Shown here in pieces: positions 11,700 through 22,460 of a stretch of DNA of 64,000 nt. Both the position numbers and the translations under genes were made by a program. Within the stretch, counting starts at the first letter, position 1, and each line of letters opens with the position of its first letter. The DNA is taken from contig JAUPFP010000002.1 in NCBI GenBank assembly GCA_036925085.1, positions 8,583,890 through 8,647,889 of the forward strand, read 5' to 3'. This DNA comes from Brachycybe producta (taxonomy: Eukaryota > Arthropoda > Diplopoda > Playtdesmida > Andrognathidae). The notes beneath the pieces are model-generated. The model worked only from the letters and a program-made list of their open reading frames with translations. It was not told the origin of the DNA and made no database searches.

Positions 11700-12834
11700 T
11701 ATTTTCATTTTTTAAATTGTTTATTAGTGGTTTAAATAGTTGAGGTTTCATTATTGGAAAAAAAAACAATCATAAGGTTGTGACAGCCATACCTTATGAT
11801 GTGACTGCTTATGATTTGTGTTTGACTAGAATATACAGTCTGTTGTAGACATTGATACGATAAATAGTAGAAGTTGTCTTATAATGATTTGTAATTCGTT
11901 TTTGTAACTTTTAGTCAATAGTGTTTCCATGAGTTTTCAGGGACGGACTTGGAAGAAGAAAAAACGGCCCTTGAAAAATGACTTTTCATGTCAAAAATAG
12001 TCCGAATTAATGATATCACTAATTTGGAGTATTTTTGACATGAATGTGGCGTGGCATATAATGATAGACATGCACCAGTTAATCGTCACGTTTAGGGCCT
12101 GTTTTAGTTGACAAATTGGACACTTGGACCACAAATTGAGAAACACATTTTGCTTGATATATTTGCATAAAAATCCGAGTCCCATTGATTAATATATTGA
12201 TATATATACTTTATATTTATTAGTTCAAACGACGAGCAACTTCTGAATTTATTTTTAAAGATGGCCGAGCATTTTTGACAATTGGTTTTAAGTTTCATTC
12301 AGTCTGGAATATAATACTGTATTACAATTTTTATTAACGATTGTCGGGTTTTGAAATTGTGTCCTTGTCAAACAATTAAAATTGAGTTGGGATACTTGGT
12401 GGTGGTTTTTCATCTCATCTCTCATAAATTACTTTAGCAAATTGAAGTGAAGGCTAATAATCAGAATGTTATTCTATTAGATAGAAACAGGGCGCAGACG
12501 ACCAATTTTGTCTTGTCAATCCTGTCTTGGTTTTTTCAAACTATCAACACAGACGTCCAAACAATTTCTGTCTCATTTTTGTTTGGTTTTATTTTTCTTC
12601 TGCGAGTTGTATGCGGTCACTCACCGGTCAAAGGCTATTTTTTTTTGCTGTTTTTAACCAAGTGCTCGTGTTCTCATCATTCCAAAGCAATATTGGAAGA
12701 AATGCGTTTATCTCAGGTTCCAAAGGCTTGTCAATCCACGCCAACACAATAATTGTATGTAGTTTCATTCAGTTCAATCTAAAAATTGAAGTGAATTTCT
12801 AGTGAAGCAGCAAATTGTTCGAGTTAAGATCGAA

Positions 12835-13235
12835 GATGGTTTTATGCACAGCACTTTTTCGTACTCTTGATTATTCTGTCATTCAGGAGTAAAATTAAAA
12901 GAAACTAGAAGGGTAGCACAATCATTTAAGCGTATTTTCATGTTGATATCTTTCAAAATAAACTTTTTTTATAAAAATTTTTATTAAAAAATAACAAACA
13001 TGAAAATACACTTAAGTGATCTCTACCCCTTCTAATTTTTAAAACACTATCTACTTGATTTTGCACTTGAAAGACAGAATAATCAAGGGTTCGAGAGCAG
13101 TGACGGAACTTGATTTGGTTGCGCTCATTTCTCCGCCCGCAATTGCGCCCCCATAACGTCGCGGGGCTACTGGTCTGTAGTTCCCTCATGTTCGAGAGGC
13201 GTTTTACACTTTAAAACCACCTTAAAGTTGGAATG
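12835..13235. repeat. Foldback repeat family R1, most complete copy
   Basis: Blocks in order are GATTATTCTGTCATTCAGG, AACTAGAAGGGTAGCACAAT, TATTTTCATGTTGATATC, AAATAAAC, then the reverse complements of those blocks ending ACAGAATAATCAAGGG. A GC-richer stretch of about 100 bp follows, then CGAGAGGCGTTTTACAC and TTTAAAACCACC. The GC-rich stretch looks like a later insertion into one arm. Confidence 0.65.
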
Positions 13236-13417
13236 ATTTACTAAAATCCACAACATGTACGATAAACTCTGGCATTGAAAACGAAAGATCTACGAGACAA
13301 AATTAATCGTGTGCGCCCAGCTTTAAGCTTGAATTGAGAGCTCTACATTATTGATTACAAGAGTGGGATTTTTTTTTTAGCTACAAGTTGACACATTTTG
13401 TCGTTGTTTCATTCACA

Positions 13418-14287
13418 ATGGCTCGCTGGATTTTTGTTGCCGTAATAGTTGCTGTAGGATTGGTTTTGTTCAATATGTGGAACACGTTTGATTCCGATTC
13501 GATTCGTGGGAAACGGGTTCTCATAACTGGTGCTTCTTCAGGTATTGGTGAGGAACTTGCATATCAGTATTCTCAGTTAGGTGCCTCCGTGGTCATCACG
13601 GCTCGTCGTGCCGATCTGCTTCAGAAAGTTGCATCGAAATGCAAACAACTAGGAGCCAAGAAGGTGGAGTACGTGGTGGCCGACATGGCGAAACCGGAAG
13701 ACCGGCTCAAGGTTGTGAGCGACACTGAAAAACATCTCGGGGGACTGGACCAGCTTATTCTGAACCATGCTTTACTGAAGGGAGCGGCACTATGGCTCGG
13801 AAGTACTCAGAACTTTACTTTATTGAATCAACAATTACAGATTAATTTTGTTGCATTTGTCGATTTGGCTTCGAAATGTTTGAAAATGTTGACTGTAAGC
13901 CACGGTAATATTGGTGTCGTCTCTTCGCTTTATGGAAAAATACCGGCTCCATATTTTGGTTCTTATTCGGCTGATAAATTTGCTCTTCACGGTTTTTTCA
14001 GTGCTTTCAGACAGGAATTATCTATTCGAAAATTGGACGTTTCAGTAACACTTTGTGTATTGGGTTTGATTGGCACGGAAGCTGTTATTGATATGGTTCA
14101 AGAGAGATCGGGTTGGGTTGTAAATCAACCGGCAACTGTTGAGGAAACGGCTGTGGCCATTATGAAGGGGGTCACCGAGAGGTGTTATGAAATTTATGTA
14201 CCGAAATCGATACGATTTTATATTTTTGTTCATAAATTCTTCACGGGATACGTTGAAGATTTTATGACAAAAATGTTTTATAGTTAA
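13418..14287 (+). CDS. 11-beta-hydroxysteroid dehydrogenase 1-like SDR, canonical active site
   Basis: Single-exon, 289 residues from the ATG that aligns with the paralogues; the open frame extends 10 codons further upstream but without an ATG. Anchor at about residues 4-20, TGASSGIG at 38-45 and TARR at 61-64. The catalytic residues Asn143, Ser170, Tyr183 and Lys187 fall on the same numbers as in human HSD11B1. LNHAL and CVLGLIGTE are also family-typical. Expected to be an ER-anchored NADP(H)-dependent oxidoreductase. Its central third is almost the same at DNA level as the neighbour at 10.6 kb, whereas the anchor and C-terminal region differ clearly. Confidence 0.93.
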   Translation: MARWIFVAVIVAVGLVLFNMWNTFDSDSIRGKRVLITGASSGIGEELAYQYSQLGASVVITARRADLLQKVASKCKQLGAKKVEYVVADMAKPEDRLKVVSDTEKHLGGLDQLILNHALLKGAALWLGSTQNFTLLNQQLQINFVAFVDLASKCLKMLTVSHGNIGVVSSLYGKIPAPYFGSYSADKFALHGFFSAFRQELSIRKLDVSVTLCVLGLIGTEAVIDMVQERSGWVVNQPATVEETAVAIMKGVTERCYEIYVPKSIRFYIFVHKFFTGYVEDFMTKMFYS

Positions 14288-14384
14288 ATATATTGCGTTT
14301 TTATGGTGTTTTATTACAAACAGGTGATTTTTGGAACTCGAGCTAAATTTAGATGAGTAAACACTATAAGGAGAAATTGAATGT

Positions 14385-14680
14385 TTGTTAGAAACTAGAA
14401 ACAGGTAGCTGAGTCACTTGTGAGTAATTTCTGACATTTTCATGTTGATATCTTTTAAAATTTATACAAAAATTTAAAAAAATATAGTCTTGTTTATTGG
14501 CTAGTTTTCAAAACTGTAATAAAAAGCTTATTTTAAAAGATATCAACATGAAAATACTACTATAAAGTAGAGTACACATGCAGCTTTATAACTCGTCTAG
14601 TTTCTATAGGAATTTAGTTCGTTTTTTAATCTTGCTTCTGAAAGGCAGAATAACCACAGTTAGAGGGTGTGCTTAAGAGG
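14385..14680. repeat. Foldback repeat family R1, copy
   Basis: Opens with GAAACTAGAAACAGGTAGC and has CATGTTGATATC and its reverse complement GATATCAACATG around the middle, then TCTAGTTTC and AAAGGCAGAATAACC. It directly abuts the long palindrome at 14,681. Confidence 0.6.
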
Positions 14681-15363
14681 CTACATCACAAAATAACTTC
14701 GAAAAATCTCCGCAAAGAACGCTAGCATCGTTTTTCTATTGAGCCCATAGACCCAATGTTAATTTTTAAAAATATACAGTCGTGGCGGCAATATGTTTAT
14801 TTTTCATATTTAAAGTTGTCCAATTTTGATGGATCAAAGTGCAATGTGCACCTTAGATATATGCTGAGCGAGTGATAGAATGACAAAAAAATTGGTAAGT
14901 GTTTTTCTATTTTTTAAAAAATATTTCAAAATCGCGAATTTCTAACTGGTATGTTAAACTCTATTGAATACGCGCGCTGTAAGAAAAAAACATCCATTAA
15001 AATGTTGGTAAAATACCTAAAAAATAAATTTTTACGAGCATTTTAATGGATGTTTTTTTCTTATTTGGGCGTACTCAATAATGTTTAACGTAACAGTTAG
15101 AAATTCGCGATTTTGAAATATTTTTTTTAAAAAATAGAAAAACACTTACCAATTTTTTTGTCATTCTATCACTCGCTCAGCATATATCTAAGGTGCACAT
15201 TGCACTTTGATCCATCAAAATTGGACAACTTTAAATATGAAAAATAAACATATTGCCGCCACGACTGTATATTTTTAAAAATTAACATTGGGTCTATGGG
15301 CTCAATAGAAAAACGATGCTAGCGTTCTTTGCGGAGATTTTTCGAAGTTATTTTGTGATGTAG
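14681..15363. repeat. 683-bp near-perfect palindrome (foldback element PF)
   Basis: The arm beginning CTACATCACAAAATAACTTC is repeated almost base for base in reverse complement at the other end (GAAGTTATTTTGTGATGTAG). The centre lies near 15,022, close to two copies of an AAAATGTT/AACATTTT-type block. Arms are about 330 bp with few mismatches. A diverged relative sits at 51,461-52,186. Both lie next to or inside an R1 repeat. No coding capacity, so it was probably mobilised in trans. Confidence 0.85.
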
Positions 15364-15850
15364 TCTATAGTACAACACACTGGGATACTTTGTGGCGAAA
15401 CGCTATCACACGGGCTGTCGCGATACATTGTTGCGAGACATAGGCCTACATGATACAGTCTCGAAACATATTGTTCCTCGTGTCCACAGTCCACACCTAA
15501 AGTGAAAATACTCGATAAGATTTGTTTTTTTTGTTTTTTTTAGAAAAAATAAACTTTTAAATTTATTTTCAATATATTGACTTTTATAATAACTTCTGCA
15601 AATAGAATCAATTATCAAGGTAAACTGCGTTCGTTTTTTTTTAATGTTCTTGAACACTTTAGACTTATTTGCTTAATATGTAATAGCGTGATTAAAAGTG
15701 ATTATTAATTTCAAGGTCTTGTACGTTTTTATATGTGCGCAATTTTCATGACTTTTGTATTATCAGTTTTGAACTTCTGAGAGATTAAGTTGAGTCTAGT
15801 TGCGCCTGTTTCATTTTTTTTTTGTTATAAGTTGTAACTATATACAAAGT

Positions 15851-16732
15851 ATGGCGTTTAAGTTGTTTGTTGTAATCTCCGTAGTCGCATTGCTGTTAGC
15901 TTTGTTCTTTACTTGGGAGACTTTCGATCCGGTGTCAATCCGTGGTAAACGGGTTCTCATAACTGGTGCTTCTTCTGGTATTGGTGAGGAACTTGCATAT
16001 CAGTATTCTCAGTTAGGTGCCTCAGTGGTTATCACGGCACGTCGAATTGAACTGCTTCAAAAGGTGGCATCAAAATGCAAGCAACTTGGAGCTAAAAAAG
16101 TGGAATATGTGGTGGCTGACATGGCGAAACCGGAAGATCGGCTGAAGGTTGTCGGCTTCACTGAAAAGTTTCTCGGTGGACTGGACCATCTTATTCTAAA
16201 CCATGCTCTTATGAGAACTGGTTCACTTTGGAATGGAAGTGCTCAGAATTTGACTTTTCTCAACGACCAATTGCAGGTCAATTTTGTATCATTTGTTGAT
16301 TTGGTTTCGAAATGTTTGCAAATGTTGTCTGCCAGCAACGGCAACGTTGGTGTCGTGTCTTCGGGAGCCGGAAAAATTGGAATTCCATATTTTAGTTCTT
16401 ATTCGGCTGATAAATTTGCTCTTGACGGATTTTTTACTGCTTTTAGACAGGAACTGAGACTCAAAGCTGTAGATGTATCTATAACTGTTTGTCTCTTGGG
16501 ATACATTGACACGGAAACAGCTAGGATGTCTGCGGAATTGTTTGGCTCCAAGTTAACTCCTGCTGCTACTGATGATACAGCTAAGGATATTATGAAAGGT
16601 GTGACAAAAAGAAGCTACGAAATATATACACCAAAATCGATGCAGTTTGGTATTTTTATTCACAAATTATTCCCGGGATATGTCGAAGATTTGATGACAT
16701 ATTTTCTGTTTCCATCTATTCGTAAAGAATAG
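15851..16732 (+). CDS. 11-beta-hydroxysteroid dehydrogenase 1-like SDR, canonical active site
   Basis: Single-exon, 293 residues from ATG (MAFKLF). A strongly hydrophobic anchor spans residues 4-20. TGASSGIG is at 38-45, TARR follows the second strand, and Asn144, Ser171, Tyr184 and Lys188 complete the catalytic set (VVSSGAGK, SYSADKFAL). CLLGYIDTETA matches the human enzyme's CVLGLIDTETA closely. Predicted ER-membrane NADP(H)-dependent ketone/steroid oxidoreductase with unknown substrate. Third member of the 10.6/13.4/15.9 kb set. AATAAA near 16,829 could serve as polyadenylation signal. Confidence 0.93.
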   Translation: MAFKLFVVISVVALLLALFFTWETFDPVSIRGKRVLITGASSGIGEELAYQYSQLGASVVITARRIELLQKVASKCKQLGAKKVEYVVADMAKPEDRLKVVGFTEKFLGGLDHLILNHALMRTGSLWNGSAQNLTFLNDQLQVNFVSFVDLVSKCLQMLSASNGNVGVVSSGAGKIGIPYFSSYSADKFALDGFFTAFRQELRLKAVDVSITVCLLGYIDTETARMSAELFGSKLTPAATDDTAKDIMKGVTKRSYEIYTPKSMQFGIFIHKLFPGYVEDLMTYFLFPSIRKE

Positions 16733-16904
16733 CTTCAAATTCAGACCTAAAACCACAAAATGTTTCTTTATATAGAAATCCAACTAAATGTTAAGATTTA
16801 GATCTGTCTTCAAATAATAATTAGTTTTGAATAAATTTTTCAATTTATGTTAACAATTTATTGACAATAAAATTGTCAACTGTTGTCAAATATTAAATAT
16901 TTCT

Positions 16905-17230
16905 GCTTGTCAAATGAAGGTGGCTGAATAGATATTTATTGTGCTTTTTATGCTTCCTAGACGTTTTTGTAAATTTTGGACGCAAAAATGTCAATGGGAA
17001 CGTTTTTAGAAACAGCATCACGAAAATATTGAAATTGTTTTCAAAACTAGAATGGTAAAAGATAATGCTAAAAGTTGTTTTATGGCAAGATCTCAAAAAA
17101 TAAACATTTTATAGTTCAGTTTTGGTTTTTGGTTTTTCATAAAAAGTTTATTTTGAAAGTTATCATCATGCAAAAATACTTTTAGCATTATTGCCAACTA
17201 TTCTAGTTTCTAAAACACTTTAATATATAA
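16905..17230. repeat. Foldback repeat family R1, diverged copy
   Basis: Shares TTTTCAAAACTAGAATGG and the mirrored TTCTAGTTTCTAAAACAC around an AAAGTTTATTTTGAAAG core with the 10.0-kb copy. Confidence 0.5.
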
Positions 17231-18240
17231 AGGTGGTGTCAATTTTACTTGGACCTACTGTATGTGTCCAGTACGATGTAACATGGTAATTGAGTTTGGA
17301 TATAAAATTCGAAGGACCGTCCACACAATTGCAGAAACGTCTTCGCTAGTTTACATCTGTCTTTATTGCATTCAGAAAATAATTTGAAGCTTGTGACGTC
17401 AGATGGGTTTAAAAAAAAATTGTCATTTTATCTGATAAAATGGGTTAATAATAAGAGTTCTCATGAGGGTATAGTATCTGCATGTGTAAGTTTAAGAAAA
17501 TAACCAGTAGATGGCGCAAGTATCTCCACAGACTACATTAATACTCGTAAAATTGTGATTTTTAAAAGCATGATAAATTTGTCCTCCAGCTCTTATTGTC
17601 AGGAACTGAATATTGAAGGTCTTACTAGTTAGTACCGGTAATAGTAGTTAGGTACTAACTTTGGTTTATATGTGGCACTTACTTGGATGCAAGTGAGTGT
17701 CTCACTTTAAATTATAAATGGTTCGTGCTCTTTTTGAAAGCTGGCCAAAAAACATAGTCCCTGAACATGGCCTCAAAAGAGCTCCAAGGGGCTTCAAAAG
17801 TCCCAAAGAGGCTAGTGCATGCAAAACTGCAAGTCGTAAAGATTTTTATGTATACAATTAAACTGCTGGTTTTATTATTTATTGTTATGAGAATTTATCT
17901 TCTGTTTTATATTCAAGATCGGAAGAGAAAATTTTGTTTCCAAATTCGAATAAATGTCGTTTAGATTTATTTTCTACGAATATTTATCGGTGTTTAATTT
18001 AGAAAATGATGGGCCATAAATTATATACAAATCTTTGTTTTCAATATGTTGCAATGGATTAAGAATTTACTGAAAACGACATGTTTGTAGTAAATTCTCA
18101 ATCCGGGGCATTGATACAGGTAGCTAAACTAACAGCATTTTTCTAAACTTAACCATTGACTCAGCAACATGTCAGCAGTAGCAGTATCTAATCACTCTGC
18201 TAAGGTTTTCCGCTTGAGATGGTAGAGAAAAAAATAACAT
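17231..18240. other. Intergenic, no gene recognised
   Basis: AT-rich. The only structure seen is a small hairpin near 18,060-18,107 (GGATTAAGAATTTACT mirrored by AGTAAATTCTCAATCC). Confidence 0.4.
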
Positions 18241-18289
18241 TTTCGCAAAGACATCTTAAGTAAAATAATGATGGCCGAACAAAATTCGT

Positions 18290-20515
18290 TTAAATTTGGC
18301 GAACATTCGTCAAAATTTGTTGTACATTCGTCAAAAATTTGGCGTACATTCCTAAAAAATTTGGTGAACATTCGTCAAAATTTGGCGAAATTTCGTCAAA
18401 AATTTGGCGAACATTCTTCAAAAATTTGACAAACGTTCGTCAAAAATTTGGCGAACATTCGTCAAAAATGTGGCGAACATTCCTAAAAAATTTGGCGAAC
18501 CTTCGTCAAATTTTGGCGAACCTTCGTCAAAAATGTGGCGAACATTCTTCAAAAATGTGGCGAACATTCGTCAAAAATGTGGCGAACATTCGTCAAAAAT
18601 GTGGCGAACATTCGTCAAAAATTTGGCGAACATTCGTCAAAAATTTGGCCAACATTCGTCAAAAATGTGGCGAACATTCGTCAAAAATGTGGCGAACATT
18701 CGTCAAAAATGTGGCGAACGTTCGTCAAAAATTTGGCGAACATTCGTCAAAATTTGGCGAACATTCGTCAAAATTTGGCGAACATTCGTCAAAATTTGGC
18801 GAACATTCGTCAAAATTTGGCGAACATTTGTCAAAAATTTGGCGAACATTCGTCAAAATTTAGCGAACATTCGTCAAAAGTTTGGCGAACATTCGTCAAA
18901 ATTTTCGCAAACATTCGTCAAAAATTTGGCAAACATTCGTCAAATATTTGGCGAACATTCGTCAAAATTTGGCGAACATTCGTCAAAAATTTGGCGAACA
19001 TTCGTCAAAAATTTGGCAAACATTCGTCAAAAATTTGGCGAACATTCGTCAAATATTTGGCGAACATTCGTCAAAATTTGGCGAACATTTGTCAAAATTT
19101 GGCGAACATTCGTCAAAAATTTGGCGAACATTCGTCAAAATTTAGTGAACATTCGTCAAAAATGTGGCGAACATTCGTCAAAAATGTGGCGAACATTCGT
19201 CAAAAATGTGGCGAACATTCGTCAAAAATGTGGCGAACATTCGCCAAAAAATGTGGCGAACATTCGCCAAAAAATGTGGCGAACATTCGCCAAAAAATGT
19301 GGCGAACATTCGTCAAAAATTTGGCGAACATTCGTCAAAATTTGGCAAACATTCGTCAAAAGTTTGGCGAACATTCGTCAAAGTTTGGCGAACATTCGTC
19401 AAAAATTTGGCGAACATTCGTCAAAATTTGGCGAACATTCGTCAAAATTTGGCGAACATTCGTCAAAAATTTGGCGAACATTCGTCAAAAATTTGGCGAA
19501 CATTCGTCAAAAATTTGGCGAACATTCGTCAAAATTTGGCGAACATTCTTCAAAAATGTGGCAAACATTCGTCAAAATTTAGTGAACATTCGTCAAAAAT
19601 GTGGCGAACATTCGTCAAAAATTTGGCGAACATTCGTCAAAATTTGGCGAACATTCTTCAAAAATGTGGCAAACATTCGTCAAAATTTAGTGAACATTCG
19701 TCAAAAATGTGGCGAACATTCGTCAAAAATGTGGCGAACATTCGTCAAAAATTTGGCGAACATTCGTCAAAATTTTCGCAAACATTCGTCAAAAATTTGG
19801 CAAACATTCGTCAAAAATTTGGCAAACATTCGTCAAAAATTTGGCGAACATTCGTCAAAATTTGGCAAACATTCGTCAAAAATTTGGCAAACATTCGTCA
19901 AAAATTTGGCGAACATTCGTCAAAAATTTGGCGAACATTCGTCAAAATTTGGCGAACATTCGTCAAAATTTAGCGAACATTCGTCAAAATTTGGCGAACA
20001 TTTGTCAAAATTTGGCGAACATTCGTGAAAAATTTGGCGAACATTCGTGAAAAATTTGGCGAACATTCGTCAAAAATTTGGCGAACATTATTCAAAAATT
20101 TGGCAAACTCATTCGTCAAAAATGTGGCGAACATTCTTCAAAAATGTCGCGAACATTCTTAACAAATTTGGCGAACATTCGTCAAAAATTTGGCGAACAT
20201 TCGTCAAAATTTGGCGAACATTCGTCAAAAATTTGGCGAACATTCGTCAAATATTTGGCGAACATTCGTCAAAATTTGGCGAACATTCGTCAAAATTTGG
20301 CAAACATTCGTCAAAGTTTGGCGAACATTCGTCAAAGTTTGGCGAACATTCGTCAAAAATTTGGCGAACATTCGTCAAAATTTGGCGAACATTCGTCAAA
20401 TATTTGTCAAATATTCGTCAAAATTTCGCGAACATTATTCAAAAATTTGGCAAACATTCATTCGTCAAAATTTGGCGAACATTCGTCAAAAATTTGGCAA
20501 ACATTCTTTTATACA
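18290..20515. repeat. 21/22-bp minisatellite array (ATTCGTCAAAAATTTGGCGA type)
   Basis: About 2.2 kb of head-to-tail units of 21 or 22 bp, roughly 100 copies. They vary mainly in the A-run length and in TTTGG versus TGTGG. Each unit is weakly self-complementary (TTCGTCAAA against TTTGGCGAA). Sub-blocks of like variants recur, for instance the three successive units reading CGCCAAAAAATGTGG near 19,230-19,300, which indicates local re-duplication. Long open frames in all three forward frames arise because the unit contains no stop. Confidence 0.95.
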
Positions 20516-21379
20516 GTATTATAATTTTTTTTAGTTGAGTGCAATTTCTTCTATGGGAGTTATTTACAAAGTTTACAATTTTTTAACAAAAATACTTCTA
20601 TATTTAAATAAGAATTTTTAAGGTTCTGCTTCTCTTTTAACATCTGTGTGTTCATGGGTGGAACTTGTGTTTTATAAAAATGTTAAATATTTACAGTCCG
20701 CTTAGCTCGTAGAATATGCAAATATGCATTAATTTCTAAGTCTGTGTCATCAATAATCTATTAAGCAATATATAATATATACATACACATTCGTCAAAAA
20801 TTTGGCGAACATTCGTCAAAATTTGGCGAACATTCGTCAAAATTTAGCGAACATTCGTCAAAAATTTGGTGAACATTCGTCAAAATTTTCGCGAACATTC
20901 GTCAAAAATTTGGCAAACATTCGTCAAAAATTTGGCGAACATTCATCAAAATTTGGCGAACATTCGTCAAAATTTGGCGAACATTCGTCAAAATTTGGCA
21001 AACATTCGTCAAACGTTTGGCGAACATTCGTCAAACGTTTGGCGAACATTCGTCAAAATTTGGCGAACATTCGTCAAAAATTTGGCAAACATTCTTTTAT
21101 ACAGTATTATAATTTTTTTTAGTTGAGTGCAATTTCTTCTATGGGAGTTATTTACAAAGTTTACAATTTTTAATAAAAAATACTTCTATATTTAAATAAG
21201 AATTTTTAAGGTTCTGCTTCTCTTTTAACATCTGTGTGTTCATGGGTGGAACTTGTGTTTTATAAAAATGTTAAATATTTACAGTCCGCTTAGCTCTTAG
21301 AATATGCAAAAATGCATTAATTTCTAAGTCTCTGTGTCATCAATAATCTATTAAGCAATATTTAATATATACATACAGG
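20516..21379. repeat. Duplicated 3' flank and second array of the same minisatellite
   Basis: A unique-looking flank of about 285 bp (from ACAGTATTATAATTTTTT to ATATATACATACA) follows the main array at 20,511-20,787. It recurs nearly identically at 21,097-21,378 after a second, shorter array (20,788-21,095). So array end plus flank were duplicated as a block after the array existed. Confidence 0.9.
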
Positions 21380-21786
21380 CAGGGGTGCCCAACCCCCCCC
21401 CCCCCCAAGCCAGTGGAGAATTGTTGGAGGATGAGATTGAAATTGTGGAGAGAGTTTGTGACCATGTTGGCAATAAGATCTGTTTGAAACAAAATGTTTA
21501 AACTTTGGAAAACATGAACATTTTTCCTTATTTCGCGAGCGTAGCGAGCGAGAAATTATTTTATAGTATACTCTTGCTATCAATTCCGGCGAGCGTAGCG
21601 AGCCATAAAAATCAGCACAACTACTTTCTTATAAAATATAAATTAAATAATAAAATATTAAATTTGGATTTTCGCCCTTTCTGATTATTATAAAAATATT
21701 TTAATACAAAATTTCAATGACCCCCCCCCCAAAAAAAAAGGCAAATGGCGAGTTGCTCACAAGACTACCCCCTGTGGGCACCCCTG
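21380..21786. mobile_element. hAT-like MITE, CAGGGGTGCCCA termini
   Basis: Left end CAGGGGTGCCCAACC and right end GGGCACCCCTG are inverted. The inside has C-runs and two blocks of GCGAGCGTAGCGAGC. The CAGGGGTG style fits hAT elements, but I could not find a matching 8-bp target duplication, so the superfamily is inferred. Confidence 0.6.
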
Positions 21787-22400
21787 CGTGGCAACATATT
21801 GAAAACAAAGATCTGTATATATTTTCACTTAAATGACTTTTTGCAATTGCAAAACGATAATGTACTTCATAAAACGAGAAGGCCTAAATTCAAGAATGAA
21901 AATTTGCAATTTAACTTGAATTTTTGAACCCTCTGAGCAGGAGTTAATCTTCAATTGATATTCATGAAAACAAGATTTCTTTTTTTCTATGTTTGGAACC
22001 TTGTTTGGAGGATTCAAGTTGAAGTTCAAATGAAAACGTAACAACTTTTAATTCTACTCGTGAATATCACAAAGACGGAGCAACTAGCCTCGAGTTGAGT
22101 TTCATCTTTCAAACTCAATTAATTAGATGGGGTTATTAGGTTAAGGTCGGAATCACGACATGTGAAATTAAATTAACTTTTATATATATAAAAAAAAGGA
22201 CTCAAATGAGAGAGATCTTTTCATCCAATAAAGTCGTGACCATTGTATGACGAGAGTCACAAACCTATATTATGATAGTCACGGCTCTCTTGAGTGAAGT
22301 TAATAATATGCTCATCAATTATTGAGTAATATTTGGTGACTTCCAAAGTCGTAGGTCAACACGGTTATCAATAAATATTGGGTGTAATAATGATTGGCTA

Positions 22401-22408
22401 TAAATATG
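22401..22408 (+). promoter_or_regulatory. TATA box candidate before the 22.5-kb SDR gene
   Basis: TATAAATA lies 60 bp upstream of the ATG at 22,461, a plausible position for a core promoter with a short 5' UTR. Confidence 0.4.
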
Positions 22409-22460
22409 ACACACAGAATGACAATCCTCCTTGTTGCTGTTTAAGTTTGTCGGCACGACT

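Noticed and set aside
18290-20515. CRISPR-like array
   Set aside because: Units are contiguous with no unique spacers, and the genome is eukaryotic; it is a tandem satellite.
18339-20538. Long open frames (up to 497 codons) reading MANIRQKFGEHSSKIW-like repeats
   Set aside because: They occur in all three forward frames because the 21/22-bp unit has no stop. No start context, splice sites or domain; a minisatellite artefact.
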